In this document: positions 19,632-31,937 of the stretch, piece after piece
Layout: every line of letters starts with the position of its first letter
Position numbering within the stretch: position 1 is the stretch's first letter
NCBI GenBank assembly: GCA_010015675.1
Contig: ML977000.1
Coordinates: forward strand, 475,905 to 539,904
Reading direction: 5' to 3'
Origin: Byssothecium circinans
Lineage: Eukaryota; Ascomycota; Dothideomycetes; Pleosporales; Massarinaceae
Length of the DNA: 64,000 bases
Program-made: the position numbers and the translations under genes
Notes under the pieces: model-generated
The model's input: only the letters and a program-made list of their open reading frames with translations
Told to the model about the DNA's origin: nothing
Database searches by the model: none

Positions 19632-21176
19632 ATGCTCATCGAAGACCAACGCCAGATCCACGAGGATCTCGAGCGCCTGGAAGACGCCATCGCCGACCGG
19701 CTGCTGGAGGACCCTCCCCACGTAAGCTATCCACGTCGATACTAGAATCATTGCTGACAGTGACAGATTCGCGACCGTCTTGCACGTGACCACGACATTG
19801 CTCGCTTTCTCGAGCAGATCGAGACCCAGTCGGGCCGTCTGTTGAAAATCTACGAAGATGTGGAAGGACAGAAAGAGGAAGAGGTGCGCCAGCTGAACCT
19901 GGGCGACCCTATGGAATCGTTCATGAAGGAGATGGCAAGCATCAGGGACTTCCACCGTCGCTATCCGAACGAGCCCGTTGAAAACTTAGAGAAGGCATAC
20001 AAGCGACGGACACCCGAGGATCAGGCCCAATCGCTCGCAGCCATCGAGGCCATGTTCACGGGCGAGGAAGGCTTTGGTCGCTTCTTTGACCTGACGATGC
20101 TGCATGAGCAGTACTTGAACCTTCCCGCGCACCAGCATGTCCGCCGCCTGACGTATCTGCAGTATCTCGATCTGTTCGATGTCTTCGTCCCACCGCAGTG
20201 TAATATACCGCGCAACCACAAGATGTCCGAGCCTTATTTCCAGTATATAAAGGCACTCCAAGACTACCTCGAGAGCTTCATGCGCCGCACGAAGCCCCTA
20301 GAGAACCTGGACAAGCTGTTCGCTGAATTCGACAAGGATTTCGACGAGGCTTGGGAGAAGGACGAGGTGAGCGGCTGGGAGAAGAACACAGCGCAGGCTG
20401 CACCTACCGCTGGGGAAGCACAGGGTGAGGGTATTTGGTGCTCAGCTTGCAAGCGCGGCTTCCAAAAGGAGACGGTATACGAGGCGCATTTGACGGGCAA
20501 GAAGCACAAGAAAGCTGTGCAGGAAAGCGAGTCGAATGCTGCGAATGCATCCTCCAACGGCGCTGGGGGTGACATCAAGAGCTTCAAAGAGCGCGCTGTG
20601 GCCGAACGCGAATACCGGATACGAAGGCTTGCCTCCGCCATGCAGACCAAACGCAGCGACACCAAGGTCAACGTCGAGCGCAAACAGGGAATGACTGAGC
20701 GCGAGCGTCAGCAAGAGATGGAGCAGCTGTATGCAGCGACGTCCGAAGCTGCTAATGGCGCCAAAGACGACGGCGACGACTCCGACAGCGAAGAGAAGAT
20801 CTATAACCCGCTTAAACTTCCGCTGGCCTGGGACGGCAAGCCCATTCCTTTCTGGCTGTACAAGCTGCACGGGCTTGGTGTCGAGTTTCCGTGCGGCATT
20901 TGCGGCAACTACGTCTACATGGGCCGACGCGCCTTCGACAAGCACTTCAACGAACCCCGTCACATTTACGGCCTCAAGTGTTTAGGTATCACTAACACAA
21001 CGCTCTTTCGCGAGATCACTAGTATCGAGGAGGCCCAACAGCTATGGAACAAGATTCAGCGCGAGAAGAAGAAAGAGAAGGCTGCTGTCGACAATGTCGT
21101 TCAGATGGAGGACTCCGAAGGGAACGTCATGCCAGAGAAGGTGTATCGCGATTTAGCCGCTCAGGGCTTGGTCTAA
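19632..21176 (+). CDS. PRP9: Splicing factor SF3a subunit 3 (SF3a60/Prp9)
   Basis: Model: join(19632..19721, 19767..21176), 499 residues. Exon 1 encodes MLIEDQRQIHEDLERLEDAI; GTAAGC donor and GTGACAG acceptor. A coiled N-terminal region is followed by the family block LFDVFVPPQCNIPRNHK. A matrin/U1-type zinc finger CSACKRGF...HLTGKKHKK starts near residue 255, and a second, CGICGNYVYMGRRAFDKHF, near residue 411 is the family hallmark, followed by YGLKCLGITNTTLF. SF3a60 is part of the U2 snRNP SF3a complex and is needed for prespliceosome assembly in the nucleus. An acidic stretch around residue 355 (DDGDDSDSEE) is normal linker. Confidence 0.95.
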
Positions 21177-21634
21177 ATGGGTCGCCAAACGGAATTCACG
21201 TATAATTCGCACGTCGCAAGATTTCGACAATAGGCAAAAGCATTCACGCACAGTTCATGAAGCACCCAGCGCCGCCCGCAATCGCTAACATCGACGAAAG
21301 CCGAGCGGTATTGATACACAATGGATGGCAACTCGTTCTCATCAATCTTCATTTGCTTTGCACCTGGATCTACCCAGAGTATGGTACGTTGGTCTTCCTT
21401 CATCTACCACGGTTAGTGACTCAGGCTTCACTTTCGCATACCTGATGTGATAGAGCAGCATCACTTAGAGTACTGGAAAGTATGTAAGATAGCAAATCCG
21501 GAAATCAATTTCTAATGACCTGTGACCACTTTGCAGAACATGTGCCTGTGGATATGAATAGCTAATTTTCTTCAGACACAAACGTACATATACTCAGTTT
21601 GACATAACAATCGACTGCGTTGACTTCACTGACT
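21177..21634. other. Intergenic, no supported gene
   Basis: 3' flank of SF3a60 and 5' flank of the small gene at 21635. A TGACTCA lies at 21417-21423. No gene is seen. Confidence 0.5.
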
Positions 21635-22315
21635 ATGCCTCTCCAAACCCACTCTTCGCGCCTGCTACATCGCTTTCGCCCCACAAGATCACCACGCGAG
21701 ACCTCAGTCAGAACGCCCACACCTCCCAATAAAGATACTGCACCAGACAACGAACCCGTTATGCCAGCTATTCAGCTCAGCGATATTGAATACATCGCCC
21801 ATCTGTCTGCCTTCCTCAACTCGTACGACGGCAGACTGGAATCGCGCCTTTCCCCCCTTATTTACGCCTGCTTCTGCGCCAGCTTTGAAGGCGACAACGA
21901 CAAAGTCACTGAACTGCGTGATGCCATACGAGAGGACTTCCATGGTGCCGAACAAGTGTACAAGGCGTTTTGTGCAAGGTATGGGAAGAAAATCAGTGAG
22001 GAGGTGCAGGATATTGTGGAGAGCATGCGTGGTTTGGGGGAAAGGAGGGAGTTCCCGCATCTGGCGGAGATGTGGGGGGCTTTTGTGAAAACTATGGCGA
22101 TGAAGAGGTTGAGGGAGTTTGTTGGAGAGGAGGAGGGTATGGTGGGAAGGGAGGAGGTCAGGAGGGGAAGTGAGCTGTTTCTGTCGGCGACGGATCCAGG
22201 AAGTGGAAGCAGGGATGAAGAGCTGGTGGTGCAGAGGGAGTTGTTTGGGGGTGAAGAACGGAGGATGTGGTGGGGGCTTTTGCTGATTAAGATAATGAAT
22301 CGCGGTGAAGACTAA
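21635..22315 (+). CDS. Small helical orphan protein, first of three tandem paralogues
   Basis: An intact single-exon frame from ATG 21635 (226 residues; an internal ATG at 21761, MPAIQLSDIEY, is an equally good start, giving 184). No signal peptide or membrane segment. The core LSAFLNSYDGRLESRLSPLI and AEQVYKAFCARYGKKISEEV and QDIVESMRGLGERREFPHL matches the layout of the two downstream copies (22801 and 23729): a helix, then YDALCKKYGE- or FCKRHKRREH-type, then an IYAMVEDV- or VYIVEGL-type segment. Unknown family; mostly charged helices, probably cytosolic. Codon use becomes G-rich in the last third. Confidence 0.6.
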   Translation: MPLQTHSSRLLHRFRPTRSPRETSVRTPTPPNKDTAPDNEPVMPAIQLSDIEYIAHLSAFLNSYDGRLESRLSPLIYACFCASFEGDNDKVTELRDAIREDFHGAEQVYKAFCARYGKKISEEVQDIVESMRGLGERREFPHLAEMWGAFVKTMAMKRLREFVGEEEGMVGREEVRRGSELFLSATDPGSGSRDEELVVQRELFGGEERRMWWGLLLIKIMNRGED

Positions 22316-22800
22316 GGACGCTGACGTCGCCTGCAATTTTTTAGCGATGGGTTTCTATGTTTATGTATGTGCCCGCCATATGTGGTGCAAATATCCACTT
22401 GTATAATACTAGCTTTCAGAAGCCCCTTTCCCTACTGTTTTACCTACTAAAGTAATACAGACTTCCTACAGAACGCACCATTCTGCTTGACTTTAAGAAA
22501 CGGCTGTCGTTGTACTATTCGGGGAGTATTCTTCTTCTTTGTTCTTTTCACCAGACCCGCTACAATGAAGAACCGTCGCTGTTTCCGGCTACCAGACTCA
22601 TTGGTGACACAGACACGGACAACGCCCAGGTCGATCGACCCACCTCGGTATGACGCATCGCAGGGACCTATAAACCCAAGAGAAGCCACCTTTAGCACTT
22701 TAGCTTCACTGACCGATATATGCACCCTTTACTCTACCTTTCCAAATACCGGTCATCCAATACCACAACTTCAGTCTTTCATCACACCAACGAGCTTGCA

Positions 22801-23148
22801 ATGACGGTCTCGAACAAAGAGTACCTCGACGCACTGTCTCGACTCCGGCCGAGCCAGCCATTCAAATCTAATGCGGGTCTCTGGGAGCAGATTACTATTT
22901 ATTACGACGCTCGCATTGCCGAGGACACAGTTGCGGCGAACCGTCTGAGTGCGTAGATTAGGTCTAATGAGGATGTTCGAGTTCTGGAGGCTGCATACGA
23001 TGCGTTGTGTAAGAAGTATGGGGAACGTTCACTTCAGGATATCTATGCTATGGTTGAGGATGTGGAGGGGCCGGATAGGGAGAAATATGATGCGGCGGTG
23101 GATGAGTTGGAAGAAGTTTTGAGTTTATTGATCGAGGCGAGGAAATGA
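22801..23148 (+). pseudogene. Second tandem paralogue, interrupted by TAG
   Basis: The ATG at 22801 begins MTVSNKEYLDALSRLRPSQP. The frame meets TAG at 22954-22956 (codon 52) and then continues cleanly as IRSNEDVRVLEAAYDALCKK and YGERSLQDIYAMVEDVEGPD to TGA at 23146-23148, 116 codons in all. The post-stop half aligns with the 21635 gene, so the stop is inside a conserved frame; CAG-to-TAG would explain it. A CCTATAAACC motif about 135 bases upstream may be its TATA box. Confidence 0.6.
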
Positions 23149-23728
23149 GTGGAGGATGATAGCGAGGTTGCTGGTGGCGAGCAGATTCAGGCGTAGAGGT
23201 GGACGTTGACAAACCTTGAATATGGAAGTAGCCAGGATGATTGCCATGATTGGGTCGTGAATAAATAGGAACTAGAAATAATACACGCTTAATACTGCTT
23301 CATGAGGCCTTTTAGCTTCAAACTAACGTGCCTATTGCGAAGGTTATCCAAGGTGGGTTCAACGCATTTTGGCAGTTTCCTACCTGCACAGTTACATTTC
23401 AAGGCTTTTCTATTCCGAAAGACCACCTTTCGCAAGAGGGGGTGGTAAGGTTTGCCGAGGAGCATTGGGGCCCTTGGTCTTGGCTGTGGTCACTCTGGGA
23501 AATTTGTGTCACCTAGGTGGACTCATAGAAGTATGACGCATTCGGTTAGCGACTATAAAACGAGGTCGGCAGCTCAAAACCTCTTTCACTATCGACATCC
23601 TCATCTCTACATTGTTCTATTCTCAACAATAACAGACCTTCGCTCTACATATCTACTCCCTACACTGGTGCTTCAACATTTTCAACACCACCCAAGCTAT
23701 TTCGATCGTGGAATTTTCCGGATTCGCC

Positions 23729-24170
23729 ATGTCAGAACCTACGAGCCAGGACCTTGATCATCTTCGCGCAATAACCGCCTTCCTGAATCAGAGCCCAACC
23801 TTCGATTTCTACAGCGCTGAGAACGAACGCATTGCTGTACTTCATGGGCAATTCAAGAAGGCGGTTACTGACAAGGATATTGCAGAGGCCGAGCGGATTC
23901 GTCCAACACTGAAGCAGCATTTCCTAGCGGCAGAGCGCTAAACAGTTCTGCAAGAGGCACAAAAGGCGCGAACATTACGAATTGGTATATATCGTGGAGG
24001 GCTTACCGGAAGGTGAAGAAAGAGAGAATTTTGTGGACGCGCTCGCCAAATGGCATACTGTTGAAACCAGCGTCGGGAATGCCGGATTCATGGAATTTTG
24101 GCAGGATAACAAGGGTCCGGAAACTTTCATGAATCGTTTGAAGCGCAAAGCAAAGGAGGTTAGGAGGTGA
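23729..24170 (+). pseudogene. Third tandem paralogue, frameshifted
   Basis: The ATG at 23729 (MSEPTSQDLDHLRAITAFLN) runs to TAA at 23939. One frame over, AKQFCKRHKRREHYELVYIV and EGLPEGEERENFVDALAKWH resume directly and end at 24168-24170. The joined order matches the first paralogue (AEQVYKAFCARYGKK... and RREFPHLAEMW). No intron signals lie at the junction near 23935-23942, so an indel is likely. A TATAAAA box is near 23554. Confidence 0.6.
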
Positions 24171-24314
24171 CGAGCTTGCTGAGATAGGGAGTTGTTGGAA
24201 AGGGAGAGGGGCATTTTTTTCTCCTTATTCTTCCTCATGTTTGTATTTTATCTTTGGTGGAACAGTCTTTTGGCGGTTATCTTGAACTCATAGACTCACA
24301 TGATATTCTCAACC

Positions 24315-26646
24315 TCACTTCATCCCTCTTGCCATTCCGATCATCCCCCTCATACCCCTTCTCTTCTTGCCTTCCTCCCCACTACTCCCATCTTTCCTTT
24401 CCACTCCACTCCCCCATCTTTCAATCCCGCCTCCGACCAAACCATCTCTCCCTGCTGTTCCACTCGCCAATCCGCCACTCATATGTGTTGGAGGAGTCAC
24501 CTCCAACTCCACCCTATCATAAGTGTTCAAATCCAAAGGTCTAGCAGGGGGTACATCGGGTGCTGGCATCCATTCCACCTTGATACTCTGGTCTTTCGAG
24601 AGCTTCCGGTTGTCGAACCAGAGTTCAAAACGGAGATCTGCCGGTCCGATTAAGACGCGCACCTGGTATTCAACGCGGTAGTAGTGTTTTCCTCGGGACC
24701 AGAAGTGTTTGTTTCGTTCGGTGAATTTGGAACTTTCGGCTGCGGAGAGGTCGGAGGATATCTCGCAGAGGATACGGGTATCTACACTGTTGTTAGTTTT
24801 GATCGAAATGATTTCGCAAGGAAGCTTCACCTTGGTTCATTTGCGTAGGTAAGTCCCTCGCCTCCAAAGTACTCTCGATGACACTAGTTGGAAATGCTCT
24901 CGTTGGATCTCCTGGTGTGACTTTCTTGACGAAGTTGTGGATGATTGGCTTATCGACACTGACCGGCTCGCCTTTCCTCACGAACCAGGCTATTGCTTGC
25001 ATGATGTAAAATTTCCCGTTTAACGGATCCTTCACCAACTCCCTTCCTAGATGCTCCGGGTTCTTTTTGTCGAACAGAATCTTGCACATCGTGCCGTAAC
25101 TCGAGCGACAACATCGCCAGCCAAGAACTGATTCTGGAGTAAGCAGTTTGCGCACACGATCGCTGACGAGACCTTTGCAGACCGCAAGTTGTGGGTCCGG
25201 ACTGATCCGCAGAGAGATCCTCTGCGCGTTGGCTAACGTCGAAGTTGAATAGTATTTTCGCAGTCGTTGTTGTACGTATGTACTGTTACCCAGCCCTCCA
25301 CTTAGTATCAAGTGAGCGACTTGCTCTCCGGGAAACTTCTCATCCAGGCTCGCAAGCTGAGTATCGATCAGACTGAAGAGCTTGCTGATTTGTTTATCAA
25401 AGAGTTGCTGCAGATCTTCTCTTTCGAAAGTCATTTCACCCCCTTTTATTCGTACTTCAGAATCGCGGTGGTTGTACGTGTGCGGGAGCTTTGGGATAGC
25501 GATACTGAAGAGGGGCGTGTCGTCAGGAGAACCGTATTCGCATTTGACCGCTTGGAAGTCGCGCGATTTCATCATTTCCCAAGCTGCGTCTTCGTAATCT
25601 ATGCCTAGTGGTACTGTTGAGTTCGCGAGTTCCAGTCTTGCTGCGGCTAGTTTCTCGAACTCGTAGTCGATTGCTGCACTGCCTATTGTTTCGCCAAAGA
25701 CGACGTCGAGCTGCTGAAGGGATATCCCTTGAGTGTTACCGGATGGGGCATTGATACGAAGAACGGACAGATCCGTAGTACCCCCTCCAGCATCGCATAC
25801 CAGTAGGATGTCATTTGGGCGGAAGATGCCTGGCGCCTCGGTCGAGATGTGAACGGCTGCTGCTTCGGCTTCTGTAAGGCCTATCGAAATCTCGTGTGAT
25901 GGATACGTGCCAAAACCTGAAGCATGGACAATCCGGCGGAACGACTCGACTACGGGTATCGGTGGCCATGTTGTGGGAACTGAGAAGATGAACTCGATTC
26001 TGGCGTCTTCCCATGTCGTTCCACTCAACTCTCCACCCAGCTTGAAGCTCAAACACTCATACATCTTCCTCAAGTAATCTCCATACCACTTCTCAACCTC
26101 TTCAATGCTCTCGGGAGCTCCTTCTGGATCTTCCCTTTGCTTTTGCGCAAGGCGCTCGGGATCGAGGCATGTTTTAAACCATTCCTTGTACTCCTTGTCG
26201 GGGGCGGTCGTTTCACCGGTCGTTTCGGAGAGAAAACCCCACGATGAGGGATTGGGGTTGTTGAACGGGTAGACGATAACAGTCGGAACTTTGTTCTCGT
26301 TTGCTTGGAAGCGGCCTGGCCATTTCTGCACCCATCGGACTGTTGAGCTTCCGATCGAGAGGTTGGCGTACGCTACTCCTGTACCTGGAGGTATCACGTC
26401 AGTGAGGCTCTAAAATGTGTCTCGTATGATGTTCCTGATCTGCAAAGCAGTGGAGATTTAAAACATGGTCCACTGTTGGCGAATGTCAGTTCACGTGATT
26501 ACCTTCACGCTACTTTGACACTAGTCCACTTCAATCCTAGTGTCTTCGATATTTGTCACCTGATGTCCTCCCCATCACAAAAACTTTCACTCACATGTCA
26601 TCCCAAGGTCTATTCCCACCACCATATGCGGCTTTTTGGACTCCAT
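24315..26646 (-). CDS. Hsp70-like ATPase of the fungal HSPA12-type group
   Basis: Model: complement(join(24315..24781, 24831..26384, 26595..26646)), 690 residues. Exon 1 (52 bases) encodes MESKKPHMVVGIDLGMT and splices to CTGVAYAN, rebuilding the phosphate-1 loop of the actin/Hsp70 fold; without this exon the gene would lack its nucleotide site. Further motifs are VPTTWPP, the phosphate-2 loop CDAGGGTTDLSVL near residue 215, and the adenosine loop HLILSGGLGNSTYV near residue 380. The C-terminal region is not an ordinary Hsp70 substrate domain; it ends in a Gly-rich, basic tail. Such divergent Hsp70-like proteins are expanded in filamentous fungi; the substrate is unknown. The intron in exon 3's front has an ACTAAC branch. 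Confidence 0.85.
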
Positions 26647-27330
26647 GATTGCCATCTATCTTTTCCGGCTCAACACGTGCACTGGTTCTTGAGACTTCTT
26701 ACTGTTCTCGGGCGCGAGAATGGCAGGCTGAGTGGTCTTAAGACACGGGCAGCCTGATGGGTCAGCCGTATCCCGACATTTTCTTGCTTTTCGGTCCACG
26801 GGCACAGCCTTGCGGCACAGTCAAGCTTGGATCGCTTCGTTCGCTCACCTTAAGGAGTTCCTTTGTGCATCCTCGGCGCTCAGGGGAGATATTAATAGGC
26901 TGAGGGTCGGCTGGTGGCCTGATCGCCTTGTGCATGCGTCTCGTGGACCAATTAGGCAGCGCGATATATTGGATGATGAGCGTTGTTTGGAAGGTGGGAC
27001 AAAAGTAGTGGCTGTGGGTTTGGATGGGAGGTGCATCAACTGGTTAGGACCACAGGTACGGCATGCGCGGTGCCGCAGTCAGCTCTTTTCCTCCGGGATG
27101 TACAATATTGAGCTGTGGTGCAAAACCACTCTTTTACGAGACATGAACCTAAATACCCTCCCTCTCCCTCTTTCTTTTTGATTTGTTCAGAATAACTTAC
27201 GCTACGGCTGACAAGACATGCCCGATACATTAACTTTCTATCGACACCCCGCCAATTTCACCTCAGCGACAACCGTCATTTCCATTTTCATTCCAGGTTT
27301 TCCTCTTCAGCGATAGCATCTGACCGAAAA
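26647..27330. other. Divergent intergenic region, no supported gene
   Basis: Shared 5' region of the Hsp70-like gene (minus) and the membrane protein gene (plus). A 149-codon frame at 26732-27181 has no recognisable motif and is not called. Confidence 0.45.
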
Positions 27331-28810
27331 ATGGCTATGGCCACCTTGAACACTGCCGACATTATCGTACAAGTGCTCACGGTGACAAAGTCTGTTCTGA
27401 GTGCTCCCGCCTCAAATCCAACTCCAGAGACAGGTGTGGTGACTTTCTACTCCAAGTCTCAGGTTGACACCCTTGTACATGCCACTATCGCCAACGGGGC
27501 TCCACCCCAAGATATACCGCAAGGTGTATGGATACCAGGATTTGTTATGTATTCCTGGGGAGTCGACCCTTTGACAGGGAAGAAGACCATTGCCTGGAAA
27601 AATGCCGAATCTGCAGCACCAACAAATACTACCTTCTTAGAAGTACCCACATCTACATCGACCCCGAATCCAGGATCTTCCGTTTCCAGCCCTTCGACTA
27701 GATCCACCATCCAACCCATTGATAGTGGTTCCTCCACTGTATCGCCAAGCTCTACATCATCTCCAATACAACCTTCGGCATCATCACCCAACAACAATGG
27801 CTTAGCAACTGGAGCCGTTGCCGGCGTGGCAATTGGGTGTTTTTTTGCGGGAGCTCTTATCGCCGCAGTTCTGGCATGGTTTTTCACGAAGCGAAAGAAG
27901 CCCCAGAGTGTGCGTGATTCCGAAGCAAGTGCAACCGCCTTGATGCACCAGGAAAAGGGCCCAATAGCGAAAACGGTATCACTACACAACGCAAGTCCAG
28001 TTCCCTTCGCGATGGAGGGTCTCTCTCAGCCATTGGAAGATAAAGCTGTCTCAGGAGAGATCTCGAAAATCAGCAATCTGATCAAAAACCACGTCCAGAG
28101 TTACTATCACTCGAAGAGTGTCAATCCTGGCTTGATCGACAACGATGATCTTCAACAACTAGGAAGCGATTTGCCGGTGTCTGTCGGAACGCTCAGCGCG
28201 TTACTAGGGAATGCCGCCACCAGAGAAATCGCACTTCGATTTTGCATTGCTTGGGTCGTAACTTCTCGAAGTCGACTCCATGATTCGCCTGCTACAACGT
28301 TTCTGCCACTTGAGCTTTCGGAATGCTTACAATCAATGCTTTCGGCAGAACAGAGCTCCAGAAGTAAGTCATGAAATCGCTTTTTCGTCCCCCACTAAAT
28401 GTAAAACAGCGCATACAACTTACTTCGCCAAATGGCGTGTAATCAGTGCAGACCTTATGCGTTCGGCATACGTCCAAAACGCATTTTCTGCCAACGACTC
28501 CCGTGTCCACAATATCCGAGTTGCCGCAAGCGTCCTTGATAATGTACTTCGACCGTATACCGACTCACGCATGGATAATGGGCAAAGAAGCCGAAATTTG
28601 GAAGAGATTCTCAAGCGAGCCGCGCAATTCGCGTTCACGCTGTTCTCACAGCCCACTGGGTGGGACTTCGACTGGGATAATGATCAAGACGTCAAGTCAG
28701 GCAGCATCTGCATCTTTCCAGCTCTGGTTCAGACATCCGATGAAGAAGGGAAGTCCATTAGACCGCCCCGACCGTTCAGCGAACCTGTGGTAAGGCGACT
28801 GGATGAGTAA
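27331..28810 (+). CDS. Single-pass membrane protein with S/T-rich ectodomain
   Basis: Model: join(27331..28363, 28410..28810), 477 residues; GTAAGT donor, CTAAAT branch, AACAG acceptor. Residues about 1-105 form a small globular part (GVVTFYSKSQVDTLVHATIA, VWIPGFVMYSWGVDPLTGKK). Next come a Ser/Thr/Pro-rich stalk, a membrane segment near residues 157-187 (GAVAGVAIGCFFAGALIAAV) with KRKK just after it as stop-transfer, and a cytosolic region of about 290 residues with ISNLIKNHVQSYYHSKSVNP. The layout suggests a surface sensor or adhesion-type protein. No cleavable signal peptide is obvious; orientation is inferred from the basic flank. The family is common in fungi but functionally uncharacterised as far as I know. 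Confidence 0.7.
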
Positions 28811-29512
28811 GAGGCACGATGGTTTTGTTATCTTTATAATGCATTCCCTACACACGGCCAAACTTACAGTCGTGATCCTTTCCAACAGTCAACTTCTAAC
28901 TTACGCTATCATGTATTTCAGCGCAATAGGGCTCCACCTCCGAACGAGTTTGGGGGTGTCAGCTTAATGGTGAGGGCAGCGTAAGCAAGGCTGCCCCCAT
29001 GCCGCTAGACAGTTTTGGCCCGTCTTGCGTAGGATTCGCTAATCCTCTTGGAGTTCCCTTGATGTACCATTTCCGAAAGGACTTTTGCAGGCCGCCGAGC
29101 ATCCTTGTAGATCTGTCGAAGTAGCGCAACCACCTACCCTATTAACGACGATTGCGCGTAACTTGTCCTCGCCCGTTTGGCTTCATCACTTCTACCCCAC
29201 TTTGTTCTACCGACAGTCAGAATACACAGCCCACCAGCTGCTTTTAACAGCCTTTGTTATTGGTTCTAGTGCGACTTGTGTACTGTAGAGGATTACCCAA
29301 AAATCTTTCTGCGGCAGCCTGATCTCACCCGCCCCTTCTCCGACGGCATTCGCCCTCCGACAAACCCCCCTGAGGCGTAGGGTCCTGCGAGCCATATGCG
29401 CGTTCTTTACTCCATGTTTCGCCTTCTATTTTTGTTATTCTAATCACCTTCCAACGAGGTCGACCATACTCCCTATTTTGAAACCCTTCAACGATCATCC
29501 TTAGTCGTCAAG
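28811..29512. other. Intergenic, no supported gene
   Basis: 3' flank of the membrane protein and 5' leader of the next gene, with pyrimidine-rich stretches before 29513. A small hairpin-capable stretch, GGGCAGCGTAAGC...GCTGCCC, sits near 28973-28996. Confidence 0.4.
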
Positions 29513-31937
29513 ATGATGCCAGGCGCGGGACTCTATCTCCCGGAGACCTCACACCGAGTGCATTCGACGCGGACGGAATACAAAGTTCAAACAAGCGCAC
29601 CAACCAAGACACAGAAATACTTCCAAAGAATTAGCCCTAAGCAGAGCCAAGATTCTGAGCGCCAGTCTAGCACGCTATCCAGGAAGTCTTCAGAGGATGT
29701 CGCGAGGGTCTTTTCATCACTGCCGACGGTATTCGACTTCGCGGACTTTGCTTCAACGCAAACTAAAGTCCCTTCAGACAGCCAAGTTTTTGTCAATCTT
29801 ATTCAGCGCGTGCGACAGGATGTTACCGAAGCTTCACGATTGTACACTACCCATGCTGTTACCGATTACCTGGAATCATGGCCCGACAAAAAGACTTGGA
29901 TCGATACAGTTCTGTTGGATATTCAACGCGCACTCAACGACATTGGAGTGCATGTGGAAGCCGTACGCGTATCGGGCGGGGATGATGGTAGCCCTGCCAG
30001 CCTAAGGCGTAAATTCGAGTGGGTTTTGTCGCATCACAAAAAACTCATAAGCAAGCAACAGTTCCTCACGCTATGCCATCAAAGTCTTATGGCAACAGTC
30101 CAATTGATGCAAGCTGCTGAGATTAACAATGCGTTCGCGGGCCAGGATCCGGCGGTACACGAAGCGCCAGCGAGACCTTGGACGAATCGAAATCAGGATG
30201 GCGTTATGAGAAGTCCTCATTCAAGGCAAAGGCTGCGACATAGCTCCAAGAACCTCTCTTTACCCAGCATCACAGTTTCAGAAGTTGATGGAAGCAAGAT
30301 TGAGGGTATGTATTTTCATTCATAGGACTATAATTACTGATGCCCGTCCAGTACCCTCAATTAACTCTGTACTTGTCGAGCTACCTGGAAGTACACCTGA
30401 AGACTTGCCCGATCCACAGAACTGGGATCTGTATGCTCCACCACGAGCGAGATCGTTATCGGTGGGAGACCCGCCAACTTCACCGACAATACCGATCTCG
30501 CCTACGTCACCACACTCCATCAAGCAAAATGCAGTTTTCTCTCCTCTCACGGTCGACCCTCCACAAGCTTGGCCTGAACGATCTTCATCACGTGCGCCAG
30601 CAAATGGAACGCCAACTCGGAAATTCTTCGACCAAGTACGACCATTACCCACTGCTTCAGTGCTCATGAGACCACACACATCAGCAACTCAACGCCCGCG
30701 AGCCTACTCTGACGAAGTTCAACAATTCGAGCAGAAGGCACGTGCATCATTTGACCATCATACTAGGCCAATGCCCACGGTAACTGAGAAGCCTTTGGAA
30801 AAGCCTTTAGAGCGATACGATACTACTTCTACCGTACACGTTTCCGACGCTTCTACAGTACCTGTTTCAGCGAAACGGTTCCGGCCCAAGGAAGTTAACG
30901 TTCAGAAAACGTTGTCGAAAGCCAATTCTTTGCCTAATGAGCTTCCGTACGTATCCAGCACAGGCTCGCTCATGGACGAATTGGCCCAATGGGTACTTCC
31001 ACCAGGAGCACACACTAGCATTCACAGTGCAGATACTACTGGTTCACTCTCTACTGCCACCCCTGCTACCTCTACAGGCTCTTCGCCGATCTCACCCGAG
31101 CAAGCCGTAAATGATTCGTGTGTCCTGCAGGATCCGACTCTGCTCGTCACATCGCCAACTGCACTTTTCGAGTCGACGAAACCGTTGCCAACTACTTATT
31201 CCCTGTTTCCATCGCAGCCGAATACCCCAAGCTTACCCTCCAGAGCTCCTCCACCTGTACCAAGAGTGATACCGCGTACCGAAGGTAACATTATAACGCA
31301 GACAATTTTGGAGAACCCCGAGAACAGGAAAGTGCCGCCAGAGATTGTTACGCTCACGCTACCACCAAGACTACCTCCGAGGTCGCGACAGACTTCTCCT
31401 GCTAGATCTGAGTCCGACTTAACAACTCAAACGCCTCCACCAAGGTCACCCTTACCACCTCTACCCCCGTCTCGCTCCGGTGACGAAAGGTCGAGAGAAA
31501 GCTCGCCAATACCTGGACCTCGACAAAGACGACACCGGCCAACAACAAATACGAGGAAGCTTCACGGTGACATCAAAGAGGCAGTACAGACCGACACACT
31601 TGCTGCGCCAACTGAGTCCACAGACCAATCCTCGCCTCCACAGAAAACGAATGTCACAGATGGTTTTGGAGTAGTCATGATTGAGCCTGAAGAAAAACCA
31701 GATGTGGAGACACAAACGACGACCGAGTCCAAAGTCATGCAAGTGGAACTTAGGCCCAGAATGATATCCCCACCACCGGATACTTCCAGAAAGCCATTGC
31801 CACCCACTCCATTTCCGGGGTCGGAGCATCACAACGAGAAACCCAATGAAAAGGACCCGGTAAGACCTATGACGGCACAGTCGAAAAGGAGAGCAGCACA
31901 TGCACGGAGAATGCAGCGTGCTTTTACCGACAGCTGA
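29513..31937 (+). CDS. Long, largely disordered protein with N-terminal helical domain
   Basis: Model: join(29513..30305, 30352..31937), 792 residues; GTATGT donor, TAATTACTGAT branch region, CCAG acceptor. Residues about 70-215 are predicted helical (QVFVNLIQRVRQDVTEASRL, WIDTVLLDIQRALNDIGVHV, RRKFEWVLSHHKKLISKQQF). This pattern recurs in many fungal proteins of unknown role. The remaining 550 residues are rich in Pro, Ser and Thr with PPxxP-like runs (LPPRLPPRSRQTSP, PPPRSPLPPLPPSR), suited to SH3 or WW partners, and end in a basic RRAAHARRMQRAF tail. No catalytic motif. A scaffold or signalling adaptor role is inference. Confidence 0.7.

Noticed and set aside
26732..27181. 149-codon frame in the divergent promoter
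   Set aside because: No recognisable domain, and an opposite-strand frame of the same kind overlaps it.
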